This document shows, in pieces, positions 35,220-43,744 of a stretch of 64,000 nt of DNA; the first letter of the stretch is position 1, and the number at the start of each line of letters is the position of its first letter. Under the pieces are notes generated by a model. The model was not told the origin of the DNA. It saw only the letters and a program-made list of their open reading frames with translations, and searched no databases. The stretch is from Tunturiibacter gelidiferens. Lineage in GTDB: Bacteria > Acidobacteriota > Terriglobia > Terriglobales > Acidobacteriaceae. The position numbers were made by a program, and so were the translations under genes. Location: contig NZ_JACHEB010000004.1 in the NCBI RefSeq assembly GCF_014201335.1, positions 496,001-560,000 of the forward strand. The letters are read 5' to 3'.

Positions 35220-36377
35220 ATGTTTGGATTAACCGATGAGCAGAAGCAGTTGCAGAGCGCAGTACGGGCCTTTGCGGAGGGCGAAGTTGGCCCGCACGTT
35301 TCGGAGTGGGACGAGAAGAGCGAGTTCCCGCACGAAGTGGTGAAGAAGCTTGGAGAGATGGGTCTGCTGGGTGTGATATTTCCCGAATCATTGGGCGGGG
35401 CCGGCATGGGCTACGTGGAGTATGTACTGGCGATTGAAGAGCTTTCGCGCGTAGACGGCAGCGTAGGGATCATTGTGGCGGCGCATAATTCGCTGTGCAC
35501 GAACCACATCATGCTAGGTGGGAACGACGAGCAGAGGAAGCGGTGGATTCCGAAGCTGGCGAGTGGTCAGTGGCTTGGGGCGTGGGGTTTGACGGAGCCC
35601 GGGTCTGGCTCCGATGCTGGGGGCGCGCGCACTACTGCTGTGAAGCGTGGCGATAAGTGGGTGCTGAATGGGAGTAAGACGTTCATCACGAATGGGACGT
35701 ATGCAAATTGCGCGGTAGTGCTAGCAGTAACGGATAAGGAGAAGGGAACCCGTGGAGGAATCTCGGCGTTCGTGGTGGAGCGCGGGACGAAAGGGTTTCG
35801 GTCGGGGCGGAAGGAGAACAAGCTTGGTTTGCGGGCGAGCGATACAGCAGAGCTGATCTTCGAAGACTGCGAAATCCCGGCGGAGAATCTTGTTGGTAAG
35901 GAAGGCGATGGCTTCAAAGATGCAATGCGCGTGCTCGATGGTGGGAGAATTTCGATTGCGGCGCTAAGTTTGGGGATGGCACGCGGAGCGCTTGATGCTG
36001 CGATGAAATATGCGCAGGAGAGACGACAGTTCGGCAAGACGATCAGTGAGTTTCAGGCGATTCAGTTCAAGCTGGCCGATATGGCGACCGAACTGGATGC
36101 GGCGTGGCTGTTGACGATGCGTGCGGCACAGATGAAGGACGCAGGGAAGAAAGTGACTCTGGAGTCTGCAATGGCAAAGCTGTATGCGAGCGAGGCTGCA
36201 TGCAGGATCTGCGATGAAGGTCTGCAGATACATGGCGGATATGGATTCATCAAGGACTATCCAGCAGAGAAGTTTTACCGGGATGTGCGGCTGTGTCCGA
36301 TTGGTGAAGGCACAAGTGAGATTCAGCGTATGGTGATTGCCCGGGAGCTGCTCGGAAAGAGCCCTAGTCGTGGCTAG
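35220..36377 (+). CDS. Acyl-CoA dehydrogenase
   Basis: A 385-residue FAD enzyme of the short-/branched-chain acyl-CoA dehydrogenase family. Motifs are [49 protein letters not shown], and [17 protein letters not shown] with the catalytic Glu of short-chain members. It introduces a double bond into acyl-CoA in beta-oxidation or amino-acid breakdown. No electron-transfer flavoprotein gene is near. Confidence 0.94.
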   Translation: MFGLTDEQKQLQSAVRAFAEGEVGPHVSEWDEKSEFPHEVVKKLGEMGLLGVIFPESLGGAGMGYVEYVLAIEELSRVDGSVGIIVAAHNSLCTNHIMLGGNDEQRKRWIPKLASGQWLGAWGLTEPGSGSDAGGARTTAVKRGDKWVLNGSKTFITNGTYANCAVVLAVTDKEKGTRGGISAFVVERGTKGFRSGRKENKLGLRASDTAELIFEDCEIPAENLVGKEGDGFKDAMRVLDGGRISIAALSLGMARGALDAAMKYAQERRQFGKTISEFQAIQFKLADMATELDAAWLLTMRAAQMKDAGKKVTLESAMAKLYASEAACRICDEGLQIHGGYGFIKDYPAEKFYRDVRLCPIGEGTSEIQRMVIARELLGKSPSRG

Positions 36378-36396
36378 TCGCGACGCCCTGTGATTC

Positions 36397-37638
36397 CTAG
36401 ATCTGCAATCTTAGCTTCCATCTGGTGAGCAGTGCAGAGAGCGCCAGAATCAGACCAGTGAAGATGAGGCACCTCAGTACGCCGAGGAGACCGTAGTTGG
36501 CATGTTCTGCAAAGTATGTGAAGCCACAAGCGGAGACGATGAAGAAGTAGAAGTCTGGGAGCAGATAGGTGAGGAGTGTGTTCTCGCCCGCGGGGCGTGC
36601 GAATACGGCCCAGCGTACCGCTCGCCTAACGTCGCAGATCCAATAGAGGAGGGTGAAAAGCAGCACGCTGCAGCTGATGCTGTAGAGACACCAAGTTGGA
36701 GTGGCGCGGATCTTCGAGATGCCCAGGGGAGTCAGAAGCCATCCGCAGAAGAACGTGACGACACTAAAGAGGATGGCGACGGTAGACTTCTGCCGAAATG
36801 TGTTCCATCGGAGACCGTGGCTGTTCACAAAGATGCTTGAGGTGACGACGCCGGCCAGTGCGATCGATGCCATGGCACCGTTGCCCCATGGCCAGATGTA
36901 CAGGGGGAGATGGCGTGGGAACGGAATCCACTTCGCCGTTAATGCGATACAAAGGATCGTCATAGCGGCGAACCACGCCAGCGGCGCCCAGTTCCATCGT
37001 CGCGTTGCGATATAGAGGATAGAGACTGCCAGGTAGGTCCAGCCGAGCAGGCCTAGAATCTCGGGGTATGACGTGGAAATCCAGGCTGCATGTCCGTCGG
37101 TCGTGGTGCGGCGAAAGATGGCAAACATCGCCACCATCAGTGCCAGCCCGGAGAATCGCAGAATTCGAAACAATGGCTGATAGCGTTCAGTGCGTGGATA
37201 CACGTTCCAGAATAAGACGGCACCGCTGAGCGCGAGGATGGTCCACATTATCGGACCTATCCCCATGAGCGCTCGACTTCCCAGTTCCGCGTTCGCGAGA
37301 ATAAGTCCGAGGAGGACCAAAGCGATGGTGCGGAGCATGATATGTAGCCAGAGGGCTGGCACGGATGAATTCTTACGGAGTCGATGTTCCAGAGCTATGG
37401 GGATCGTCATCCCAAGGATGAATAGAAAGGCCGGAAACACCATATCTACGTAGGTCATCGCATCGACCTTTGCAGGAGCGTGATAGTTCCACCACGGGAG
37501 ACCCTTGACCTCGGCCAGTTCGTTGACAAAGATCATCAAGGTCATCGTTAGCCCGCGGAATATATCGATGGACGCGACACGTTGAGCGCGAATCGTGTTT
37601 GTTGCATTCGCTTGGAGGAGTTCCATCGATGGATTCAT
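36397..37638 (-). CDS. NagX-like membrane acyltransferase (heparan-alpha-glucosaminide N-acetyltransferase-like)
   Basis: A 413-residue protein with about ten to twelve hydrophobic helices. It opens RVASIDIFRGLTMTLMIFVNELAEVKGLPWWNYHAPAKVD and has YVDMVFPAFLFILGMTIPIALEHR, the signature of DUF5009/HGSNAT-like proteins, which include NagX in chitin and GlcNAc regulons. It may acetylate or transport amino sugars across the inner membrane. Its start overlaps the GH18 stop by four bases, so the two are translationally coupled. Confidence 0.9.
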   Translation of the reverse strand: MNPSMELLQANATNTIRAQRVASIDIFRGLTMTLMIFVNELAEVKGLPWWNYHAPAKVDAMTYVDMVFPAFLFILGMTIPIALEHRLRKNSSVPALWLHIMLRTIALVLLGLILANAELGSRALMGIGPIMWTILALSGAVLFWNVYPRTERYQPLFRILRFSGLALMVAMFAIFRRTTTDGHAAWISTSYPEILGLLGWTYLAVSILYIATRRWNWAPLAWFAAMTILCIALTAKWIPFPRHLPLYIWPWGNGAMASIALAGVVTSSIFVNSHGLRWNTFRQKSTVAILFSVVTFFCGWLLTPLGISKIRATPTWCLYSISCSVLLFTLLYWICDVRRAVRWAVFARPAGENTLLTYLLPDFYFFIVSACGFTYFAEHANYGLLGVLRCLIFTGLILALSALLTRWKLRLQI

Positions 37639-38819
37639 CGCGTCTCCGTAGTTGTTGTGGCTTCACTTCGCAGGCCCGCATTGATCGCATCAAGGAGAGT
37701 GTTGGCAGAATCACCGGTGTACTCCCAGAACATGACGCCTGCCAATTTGTGATCAATCACGTACTCGCATTTTTTCTTTAGTGATTCGGGGTCGTCATAC
37801 GATATGAAAGTTTGAGTGTCGTGATTGTAAAGATATGGGGCAGATGCATCGGTGTCCCAATAGCGTGAGTAACCACTATTCTGCAGACTGATTAACGCGC
37901 TGAATGGGAGATAGGTGTTGGGTGCTTCCTTTCCAGGTTGAAAGAGTCCGTGGTTCTGATCCGGAACCTGCGTCCAGCCCTTCCCGTAGAAAGGCACGCC
38001 AAGCACGAGTTTTCCCTGAGGCACACCGGCGCTCTCATATTCGTGCACAGTGCGGTCGGCTGAGATCTTCTTCGGATCGGCTGGGTTGGTGAACAGCGGC
38101 GCATGGTGTCCGGTGGTTTTGTCCCAGCTCGGAACGTAGTAGTCGTACGACATCAGGTTGACCGTGTCCACATATCTTTGAACTTTGTCCATCTCGGTAT
38201 GCTCGAGGAACTCGGTCGAGGCGCCGGTTGCGATGGACGTCACCAGATGTCGATGGAGTTTCTTTTGTTCTTTATCGAATCGTGCCCTCAGCTCTTTGAG
38301 TAAAAGTGTGTAGTTTTGCTTGTCTTCAGGACGAAATCGATGATTATCGCCGGCCATTCCGGGGTATTCCCAATCGATATCAACGCCATCGAGCTCGTAT
38401 TTTTCGACGAATTTCACTGCGCTTTCGATGAAGAGCTTTCTACTCTGCTTCGTTAGAGCGATATCGGAAAAGTCGCCGGACCACGTCCATCCGCCGACCG
38501 AGACCACTACGGTCAAAGAAGAATTGTCTCGTTTTAGAGAGTTGAGCACAGCGAAGTTTTCTGCGTCGTGCGCAAAGCCCTCTACGATTTGACTGTTCTG
38601 TAGATTGGCAAAGGCGTAGTTGATTCGCGTCAACTTTGCTGCAGATACTTCCTGCGGAGCGATGATCCTATCCTTTGGAAAGATGTAAGCAATGATCTCC
38701 TTCTTCTGTGCGGGAGATATCGCTGCTCGCAGATGAAGGGTGAAGCACATAGACAGAATAAGGACAGCCAGGCAAGAAGAGAGGACGCGAAGTAATAAAG
38801 GGTTTGAAATACGCTTCAT
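37635..38819 (-). CDS. Secreted glycoside hydrolase family 18 chitinase
   Basis: A 394-residue chitinase with a signal peptide (VLSSCLAVLILSMCFTLHLRA) and a single GH18 barrel. The catalytic motif DGVDIDWEYP has acid Glu near residue 151 with Asp at 144, 147 and 149; SVGGWTWSGDF (beta3), MSYDYYVPSW (substrate-stabilising Tyr) and VMFWEYTGDS (Trp at the barrel end) are all intact. No carbohydrate-binding module. It hydrolyses beta-1,4-GlcNAc chains. It sits with NagX, a TonB receptor and a GH9 enzyme. Confidence 0.96.
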   Translation of the reverse strand: MKRISNPLLLRVLSSCLAVLILSMCFTLHLRAAISPAQKKEIIAYIFPKDRIIAPQEVSAAKLTRINYAFANLQNSQIVEGFAHDAENFAVLNSLKRDNSSLTVVVSVGGWTWSGDFSDIALTKQSRKLFIESAVKFVEKYELDGVDIDWEYPGMAGDNHRFRPEDKQNYTLLLKELRARFDKEQKKLHRHLVTSIATGASTEFLEHTEMDKVQRYVDTVNLMSYDYYVPSWDKTTGHHAPLFTNPADPKKISADRTVHEYESAGVPQGKLVLGVPFYGKGWTQVPDQNHGLFQPGKEAPNTYLPFSALISLQNSGYSRYWDTDASAPYLYNHDTQTFISYDDPESLKKKCEYVIDHKLAGVMFWEYTGDSANTLLDAINAGLRSEATTTTETR

Positions 38820-38898
38820 GGATTCCTGTTCTGCTGGTGAGTCAATCAGTTGATTTTACGAAGGACCTCGTAGCATCTTTTTTCGTCCACTTGTACGA

Positions 38899-38931
38899 AA
38901 AAAGAAGGACGGCGAAAGACTTTCGCCGTCC
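38899..38931 (-). terminator. Intrinsic terminator of the TonB-dependent receptor gene
   Basis: A perfect 11-bp stem (GGACGGCGAAA with TTTCGCCGTCC, loop GAC, at 38907-38931) is followed on the minus strand by TTCTTTTTT. It lies 23 bp past the receptor stop codon. Confidence 0.9.
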
Positions 38932-38953
38932 CAAGCTATCACTGATTCCAGGA

Positions 38954-41900
38954 TTAGAAGACGAACTTCAATGCCAGTTGGATGTTACGAGGTTCGTTCA
39001 CTGTGTTGCTGATCTGACCGAAGTTGTTTCCAGGACTGGCGTTGTTGCTCGGCGGGGCCAGGCTAACCATGTTGAAGGCGTTCAGGAAGTCGCTGCGGAA
39101 TTCAATGTGACTTCCTTCGGTGATTGCGAAGTCCTTGGATAGGGCTAGGTCGATCTGCTTGTAACCAGGATCACGTTCTGAACCTACTGAGGAGTTTCCA
39201 AAGCTTGAAGCACTCTGCTCCTGGTAGGCGCAGGTTCCGTTGTCGAAGTCACTTGCGCAGGTTTGGGCTGAAGGATCAGTACCGAAATAGTTGGTTTCTG
39301 TTCGACCCCTTACGTGGAGAGAACGAAGGTGGTTGGCACGAGCCGCTCTGGCGTTCACCGCTGCCGAATAGAACGCATTTGAATTTACGGTAATGGGGAA
39401 GCCCGTGTGGAAGCTCATGATCGAACCTACTTTCCAGCCTCCAACCACCTCATCCGCAATGCGATTCATGCCACCACCGAACTGGCGTCCGCGGCCGAAA
39501 GGCAACTCGTAGTAGCCGGAGATGGAGACGTTGTGCTTGGCGTCGAAGTACGTCGGACCATAATCTGCTCCACCGTTATATGCATCCTGCCAGTACGCAC
39601 TTTGCGAGTCGCCAGCGCCGCCGCCAGCACCGTAGTAGCCCAGGTTGTTGCTGAGCCCTTTACTGTAGGTCCAGTTGGCCAGGAACTCGAGACCGTGGTC
39701 GAGGCGACGCCGTCCGGTCACCTGGAGAGAACTGTAATTCATGACAGCTTCCGACTCGGTATAGCTGATGTTCGCAATCTGGCTAAGAGCCGGATTGAGA
39801 ACAGACAATGTCGTGATTGGAAGAGCACACTGGAGACAGGCACGCTGGTTTCCTTCGCGCGGGTCTACCAGGTGGGTTCCGTTCTGCCCCAGGTAAGCGG
39901 CCGTCACGGAGGTGAAGTTGTCTACTTGATATTCGGTAGTGAGGTTGTACTGCTGAATCAGGGCAGGCTTCAGATTTGGCTGCCATGCGCGCACGTTACC
40001 TGCATATACTGATGGGTCGGACGGACGATAGAAGCCGTTGGTGATGCTGAGGAAGGGAGCTCCGTTGGCGCAGGGCAAGCTGTTGTTACAGGAGGCGTCG
40101 ACGAAGAATGGCGGGTTAAGCGTGAGCCGCAGATTGGCTCCCGTTCCCTCCAGGAAGTTCGTGATGCCGTAGCCGCCGCGAAGTACAAACTTATCGCGGA
40201 ACGATTCTGGCGACCAGGCGAAACCTAGCCTCGGCATGAAGCCCGCGTGGTAGGCATTGTAGAGGGCGCGCGGCGCGCCGTTCACACCTGCGTTGGTGAT
40301 CACACCGGTGGTGATGTTTATATTTGCCTGCTTGTTATTGACTTCGATGTAAGGCTGATCGTACTCCCAGCGCAGGCCGAGATTGATCGTCAGGTTTGAG
40401 GTCAGTTTGAAGTCATCCTGCGCGAAGAAAGCGGGACGATACTGGCGTTGTCCCCAGCGACCGGTTAGAGCGCCTTGACCTTCGGAGGTTACGTTGTCGC
40501 TGAGGAAGTCGCCAACTTTGCCATTGAAGCCGAACCAACCTAGTGATCCATCGTTGCCCGAGTAGTAGCGGTTCTCCTGGTAGCGAAGCACCTGAGCACC
40601 GAATTTCAGTGTCTGTTTGCCGTGTTGCCAGGTGAGATTATCTCCGTAAGTGTAGGCGTTCACGATGCTGTCGCTATTGATACCGCCATAGGAGCCATTA
40701 CCATCTTGACCAAACGGAGCGCCGATGTCATCCACTGTGCCGGAGTTGTCGCCATTGCCGATGACGAGGGTGCTGAAGCCGGGAACGAGTTGGGTTCCAG
40801 GTATGCCAAGTTTGGCGTTGCCAGTTAGACCCCAATTGCCGGAGACGTCGGTTGGAGTTTGAATGTAGCGGGTACGGCCATAGCCAGCACGCGCTTCGTT
40901 GACGATGCTGGGCGAGATCTCGTGGGTCCAGTTGAGAATGAAGCCTGTGTAGGGGTCGTTGTTGTTGGTTGGAATATCGGTAGGGAGAGCGACCTTAGAG
41001 TAACCGTCGTTCTCGCGGCCCATAGAGAAGCGACCAGAGATCGTGTCGCGCTTAGTCGCCTGCCAATCGATCTTGAAATCGCCCTGATTGTTGACGGTTG
41101 CCTGGCCCGACGAGCCGACGTAGTTTACGGACGTGTCCGTCACGGTATTGGGCTCTGGATAAAGCTCTGGGTGGGCGAAGAGATAGATTGCTGCCGGATT
41201 TGTGATACCGGGCAACGTGCGATCTGCTGCTGAGACGACCGTTCGGAGTTCGACGGTGGAGAAATGCTGGCGAGCTCCCTGGTAATCCACGAAGAAGAAA
41301 AGCTTGTCTTTGAAGATGGGACCGCCGAGAGTGCCACCGAAGATGGCACGGTTGAATGGAGCACGTGGCGCGCCGGTCAGGTTTGCAGCCCATGTATTTG
41401 CGTTCAGGTTCTGGTTTTCACCGAAGAAGAAAGCGTTGCCATGGAATCGATTGGTTCCGCTTTTGGTAACCATAACAACCTGACCGCCGTTTGCGTTGCC
41501 GTACTCAGCGGTAGAGTTGCCGGTAATGATGCGGACTTCGCCGAGTGCGTCGACGTTGGGGCTGTAGCCGATGTAGTTGTCGATCGCTTCGTTGATATCC
41601 GCTCCGTCGAGTGTGTAGTTGTTGCTCTGCTCACGGTTTCCGTTGACGTTGAACCCTCCGTTATATTGACCGCGACCCACGTTATCAAGTGCCTGAGGGT
41701 TTGGAGTGATGGCGCCAGCGACTAAGAGTGTGAGCGTGGAGAAGTTGCGGCTCTGCAACGGTAGTTCCGTAGCGGCCGCCGCAGTAATCGTGTCGCCGGT
41801 CGTTGCGTTTTCTGTATTTAGGATGGGAGCTGTGTCGGTGACGACGACATTGCTGTTTGTTCCGCCGACCTTCAAAGCTACGTTCACCTTGGCTTCCTGA

Positions 41901-42214
41901 TCGACTTCAAGCGAAAAAGCGCTGGTGCCTTGAGGAGCGAAACTACTGGAATCTACAGTGATCTTGTATTGCCCAATCTGCAAAAAATGAAGAGAGTAAA
42001 TGCCACTAGGATTGGTCACAGTCGGAGTGGCCACACCTGTTTGGACGTTAGTAGCGGTTACTTTAGCGCCCGCCACGACTGCCCCGGTCGGGTCGGTCAC
42101 GGTACCGGTGATGGACCCGGTGATGGTCTGCGTGAATGCCGGTATACAGGTCACCATAACCAGCATTAGCGCTGAAAGATAACGGAAGCCGAGCTTTAGT
42201 CTCTTGTGCATCAT
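38954..42214 (-). CDS. TonB-dependent receptor with carboxypeptidase-regulatory-like N-terminal domain (Oar-like)
   Basis: A 1086-residue outer-membrane protein. Signal peptide (LSALMLVMVTCIPAFTQ), then a beta-sandwich CarboxypepD_reg-like domain (about 30-120: GSITGTVTDPTGAVVAGAKVTATN), a plug (about 125-260: LPLQSRNFSTLTLLV, YTLDGADINEAIDN, GEVRIITGNSTAEYGNANGG), and a long beta-barrel ending IQLALKFVF. This is the large acidobacterial Oar-type receptor rather than a classic siderophore receptor. GGAGG lies four to seven bases before two possible ATG codons (42214, 42211). Between chitinase and GntR genes, it is a likely importer of chitin oligomers. Confidence 0.94.
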   Translation of the reverse strand: MMHKRLKLGFRYLSALMLVMVTCIPAFTQTITGSITGTVTDPTGAVVAGAKVTATNVQTGVATPTVTNPSGIYSLHFLQIGQYKITVDSSSFAPQGTSAFSLEVDQEAKVNVALKVGGTNSNVVVTDTAPILNTENATTGDTITAAAATELPLQSRNFSTLTLLVAGAITPNPQALDNVGRGQYNGGFNVNGNREQSNNYTLDGADINEAIDNYIGYSPNVDALGEVRIITGNSTAEYGNANGGQVVMVTKSGTNRFHGNAFFFGENQNLNANTWAANLTGAPRAPFNRAIFGGTLGGPIFKDKLFFFVDYQGARQHFSTVELRTVVSAADRTLPGITNPAAIYLFAHPELYPEPNTVTDTSVNYVGSSGQATVNNQGDFKIDWQATKRDTISGRFSMGRENDGYSKVALPTDIPTNNNDPYTGFILNWTHEISPSIVNEARAGYGRTRYIQTPTDVSGNWGLTGNAKLGIPGTQLVPGFSTLVIGNGDNSGTVDDIGAPFGQDGNGSYGGINSDSIVNAYTYGDNLTWQHGKQTLKFGAQVLRYQENRYYSGNDGSLGWFGFNGKVGDFLSDNVTSEGQGALTGRWGQRQYRPAFFAQDDFKLTSNLTINLGLRWEYDQPYIEVNNKQANINITTGVITNAGVNGAPRALYNAYHAGFMPRLGFAWSPESFRDKFVLRGGYGITNFLEGTGANLRLTLNPPFFVDASCNNSLPCANGAPFLSITNGFYRPSDPSVYAGNVRAWQPNLKPALIQQYNLTTEYQVDNFTSVTAAYLGQNGTHLVDPREGNQRACLQCALPITTLSVLNPALSQIANISYTESEAVMNYSSLQVTGRRRLDHGLEFLANWTYSKGLSNNLGYYGAGGGAGDSQSAYWQDAYNGGADYGPTYFDAKHNVSISGYYELPFGRGRQFGGGMNRIADEVVGGWKVGSIMSFHTGFPITVNSNAFYSAAVNARAARANHLRSLHVRGRTETNYFGTDPSAQTCASDFDNGTCAYQEQSASSFGNSSVGSERDPGYKQIDLALSKDFAITEGSHIEFRSDFLNAFNMVSLAPPSNNASPGNNFGQISNTVNEPRNIQLALKFVF

Positions 42215-42688
42215 GTTCCTCCAAAGTAAAAAGTGCAGAGCGAATTTCTTTGTCCGTACGAGTTTCGCGGTTGGCTTCCTTGGCCCATCCTGCTTACTGC
42301 GTTTTCAATCAAGTTCAAACTTCGAAATTCCCAGCTTTGCGCGTAGTCCGTACCTCAAGAACGGACAGGCCCCCGGTCATCCTTGGTCCTGTGATCTCCT
42401 TTAGGAAAACGGCAACGGCCACTCCTTGGAAATGCAGAAATCGTTCTGATTCACGGTCAAAAGAAGGCAGAATTTATTCGTAAATTGAAATGTGCGGATG
42501 CCAGATCGTATAGACAACTGTACTGAAGTGCAAGAGAAATCTTCCATGTCACGCTCGGAAACGTCCGAGAGGCGTCCTAAAGAGGCGGACTTCCTCCTCG
42601 TTCTTCGAAGCCTATTCGCGGTAAAGACTGGCGGGTCAACGAGTTCTGATTTGCTTTGGGGAACTGCTGCGACTAATTGCGGCGCTTC
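42215..42688. other. Promoter region of the TonB-dependent receptor gene, no gene seen
   Basis: This 474-bp intergenic stretch holds the receptor's promoter and 5' leader and the 3' flank of the GntR gene. No credible ORF, RNA gene or repeat was seen. The only regulatory candidate is the dre-like word at 42504-42519. A terminator for the GntR gene is not obvious. Confidence 0.6.
42504..42519. promoter_or_regulatory. Candidate NagR/DasR-like operator (dre-like)
   Basis: GATCGTATAGACAACT matches 11 of 16 positions of the DasR dre word AGTGGTCTAGACCACT as I remember it, and is near the NagR-type TATAGACAACT half. It is between the GntR/UTRA gene and the TonB receptor it may control, about 290 bp before the receptor start. 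No convincing second copy was found in the chitinase or GH9 upstream regions. Confidence 0.35.
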
Positions 42689-43459
42689 TCACTCAATCGT
42701 GGTGGTCGGTACGCGGATAGACGCGCGGTATCGATTGCCAAAGTACCGAGAGCAGGCGGCTTCAATTGGTATCTCGTCCGTCCTCATGATGACTCGTGAG
42801 ATGGACAGCATAATTGCGTTTTTAGGGATGGAAAGCAGTTCGGACTCTTCGTGAGTTGCCGGGGAGGCTTCAAGTACCTCATCAGCCCAGGCAGCGCGAA
42901 CACCGTATTTATTACGAAGCACTTTGTAAAGTGACTCTGATGTAAAGTCGGTTCGTTCGAGTCCGGGGTAATGTTTCAAAGGAATATTGGACTCTTCGAT
43001 TGCCATCGGAAGGCCATCCGCGATGCGCAGCCGACGGAGTTGTAATATCGCTGAACCTTCCTCAACTCGAAGCTGTTCCGTCAGAACTCCTTTAGCCGAT
43101 AGGACCGTTTGCGCGAGTAGACGTGAACTCGGCATCATTCCGCGCTGTTTCATGTCCTCCGTGAAACCTCGGAGATGCATGATGTTTTTTTCCAGCTTGG
43201 GTCGCGTGACATAGGTGCCTCGCCCTTTTTGGCTGAGTGCATAACCTCGACTCTTCAGGTTATGCAGAGCCTGCCGCGCCGTCATTCGGCTTACCCGATA
43301 GGATCGCGCTAACTCATACTCCGATGGAAGGCAATCGCCTACCAGCAGCTTACCCGTTTGGATCTGTTCTAACAGTGCCTGTTGAATCTGATAGTAAAGC
43401 GGTATAAATCCGTCTTTGTCTAGCGACGATAAAGGAGATTGGACATCGTTTTTTTCCAC
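42689..43459 (-). CDS. GntR-family regulator with UTRA domain (HutC/NagR type)
   Basis: A 256-residue regulator: N-terminal winged helix (PLYYQIQQALLEQIQTGKLLVGDCLPSEYELARSYRVSRMTARQALHNLKSRGY) and C-terminal UTRA effector-binding domain (about 95-245: RLLAQTVLSAKG, LRRLRIADGLPMAIEESNIP). NagR/DasR members answer to GlcN-6-P or GlcNAc-6-P, which fits a locus with chitinase, NagX and GH9. It is transcribed convergently with nothing and divergently from GH9. Confidence 0.93.
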   Translation of the reverse strand: MEKNDVQSPLSSLDKDGFIPLYYQIQQALLEQIQTGKLLVGDCLPSEYELARSYRVSRMTARQALHNLKSRGYALSQKGRGTYVTRPKLEKNIMHLRGFTEDMKQRGMMPSSRLLAQTVLSAKGVLTEQLRVEEGSAILQLRRLRIADGLPMAIEESNIPLKHYPGLERTDFTSESLYKVLRNKYGVRAAWADEVLEASPATHEESELLSIPKNAIMLSISRVIMRTDEIPIEAACSRYFGNRYRASIRVPTTTIE

Positions 43460-43744
43460 TCTGTCTCCCGGGGAAAGTGTTTTCTACGCAGTGTTCTTCG
43501 GTCGAAAAATGATCGATTCGCTGTTGAAGCGCATTAGTCGGTCAAGAGTTCAGCATCACTGGATAATTCGTGCGGTTCGCAGTGGGCTGGTCTTTCGGTT
43601 TGTCTGAAGATTAGCGGATGAGTATAGTCGTCCAGACAGGTCCAGGCAACGGAATTTCTTGAACGCAGGATAGAGATTCGTCGAGCGCATCGATTCGGAT
43701 CTCATAACGTCTTTTTGAGGTGCAGGAAAATTACACATCTAGGG

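Noticed and set aside
42492..42854. Plus-strand ORF over the end of the GntR gene
   Set aside because: Overlaps conserved UTRA-domain sequence on the other strand and has no recognisable feature.
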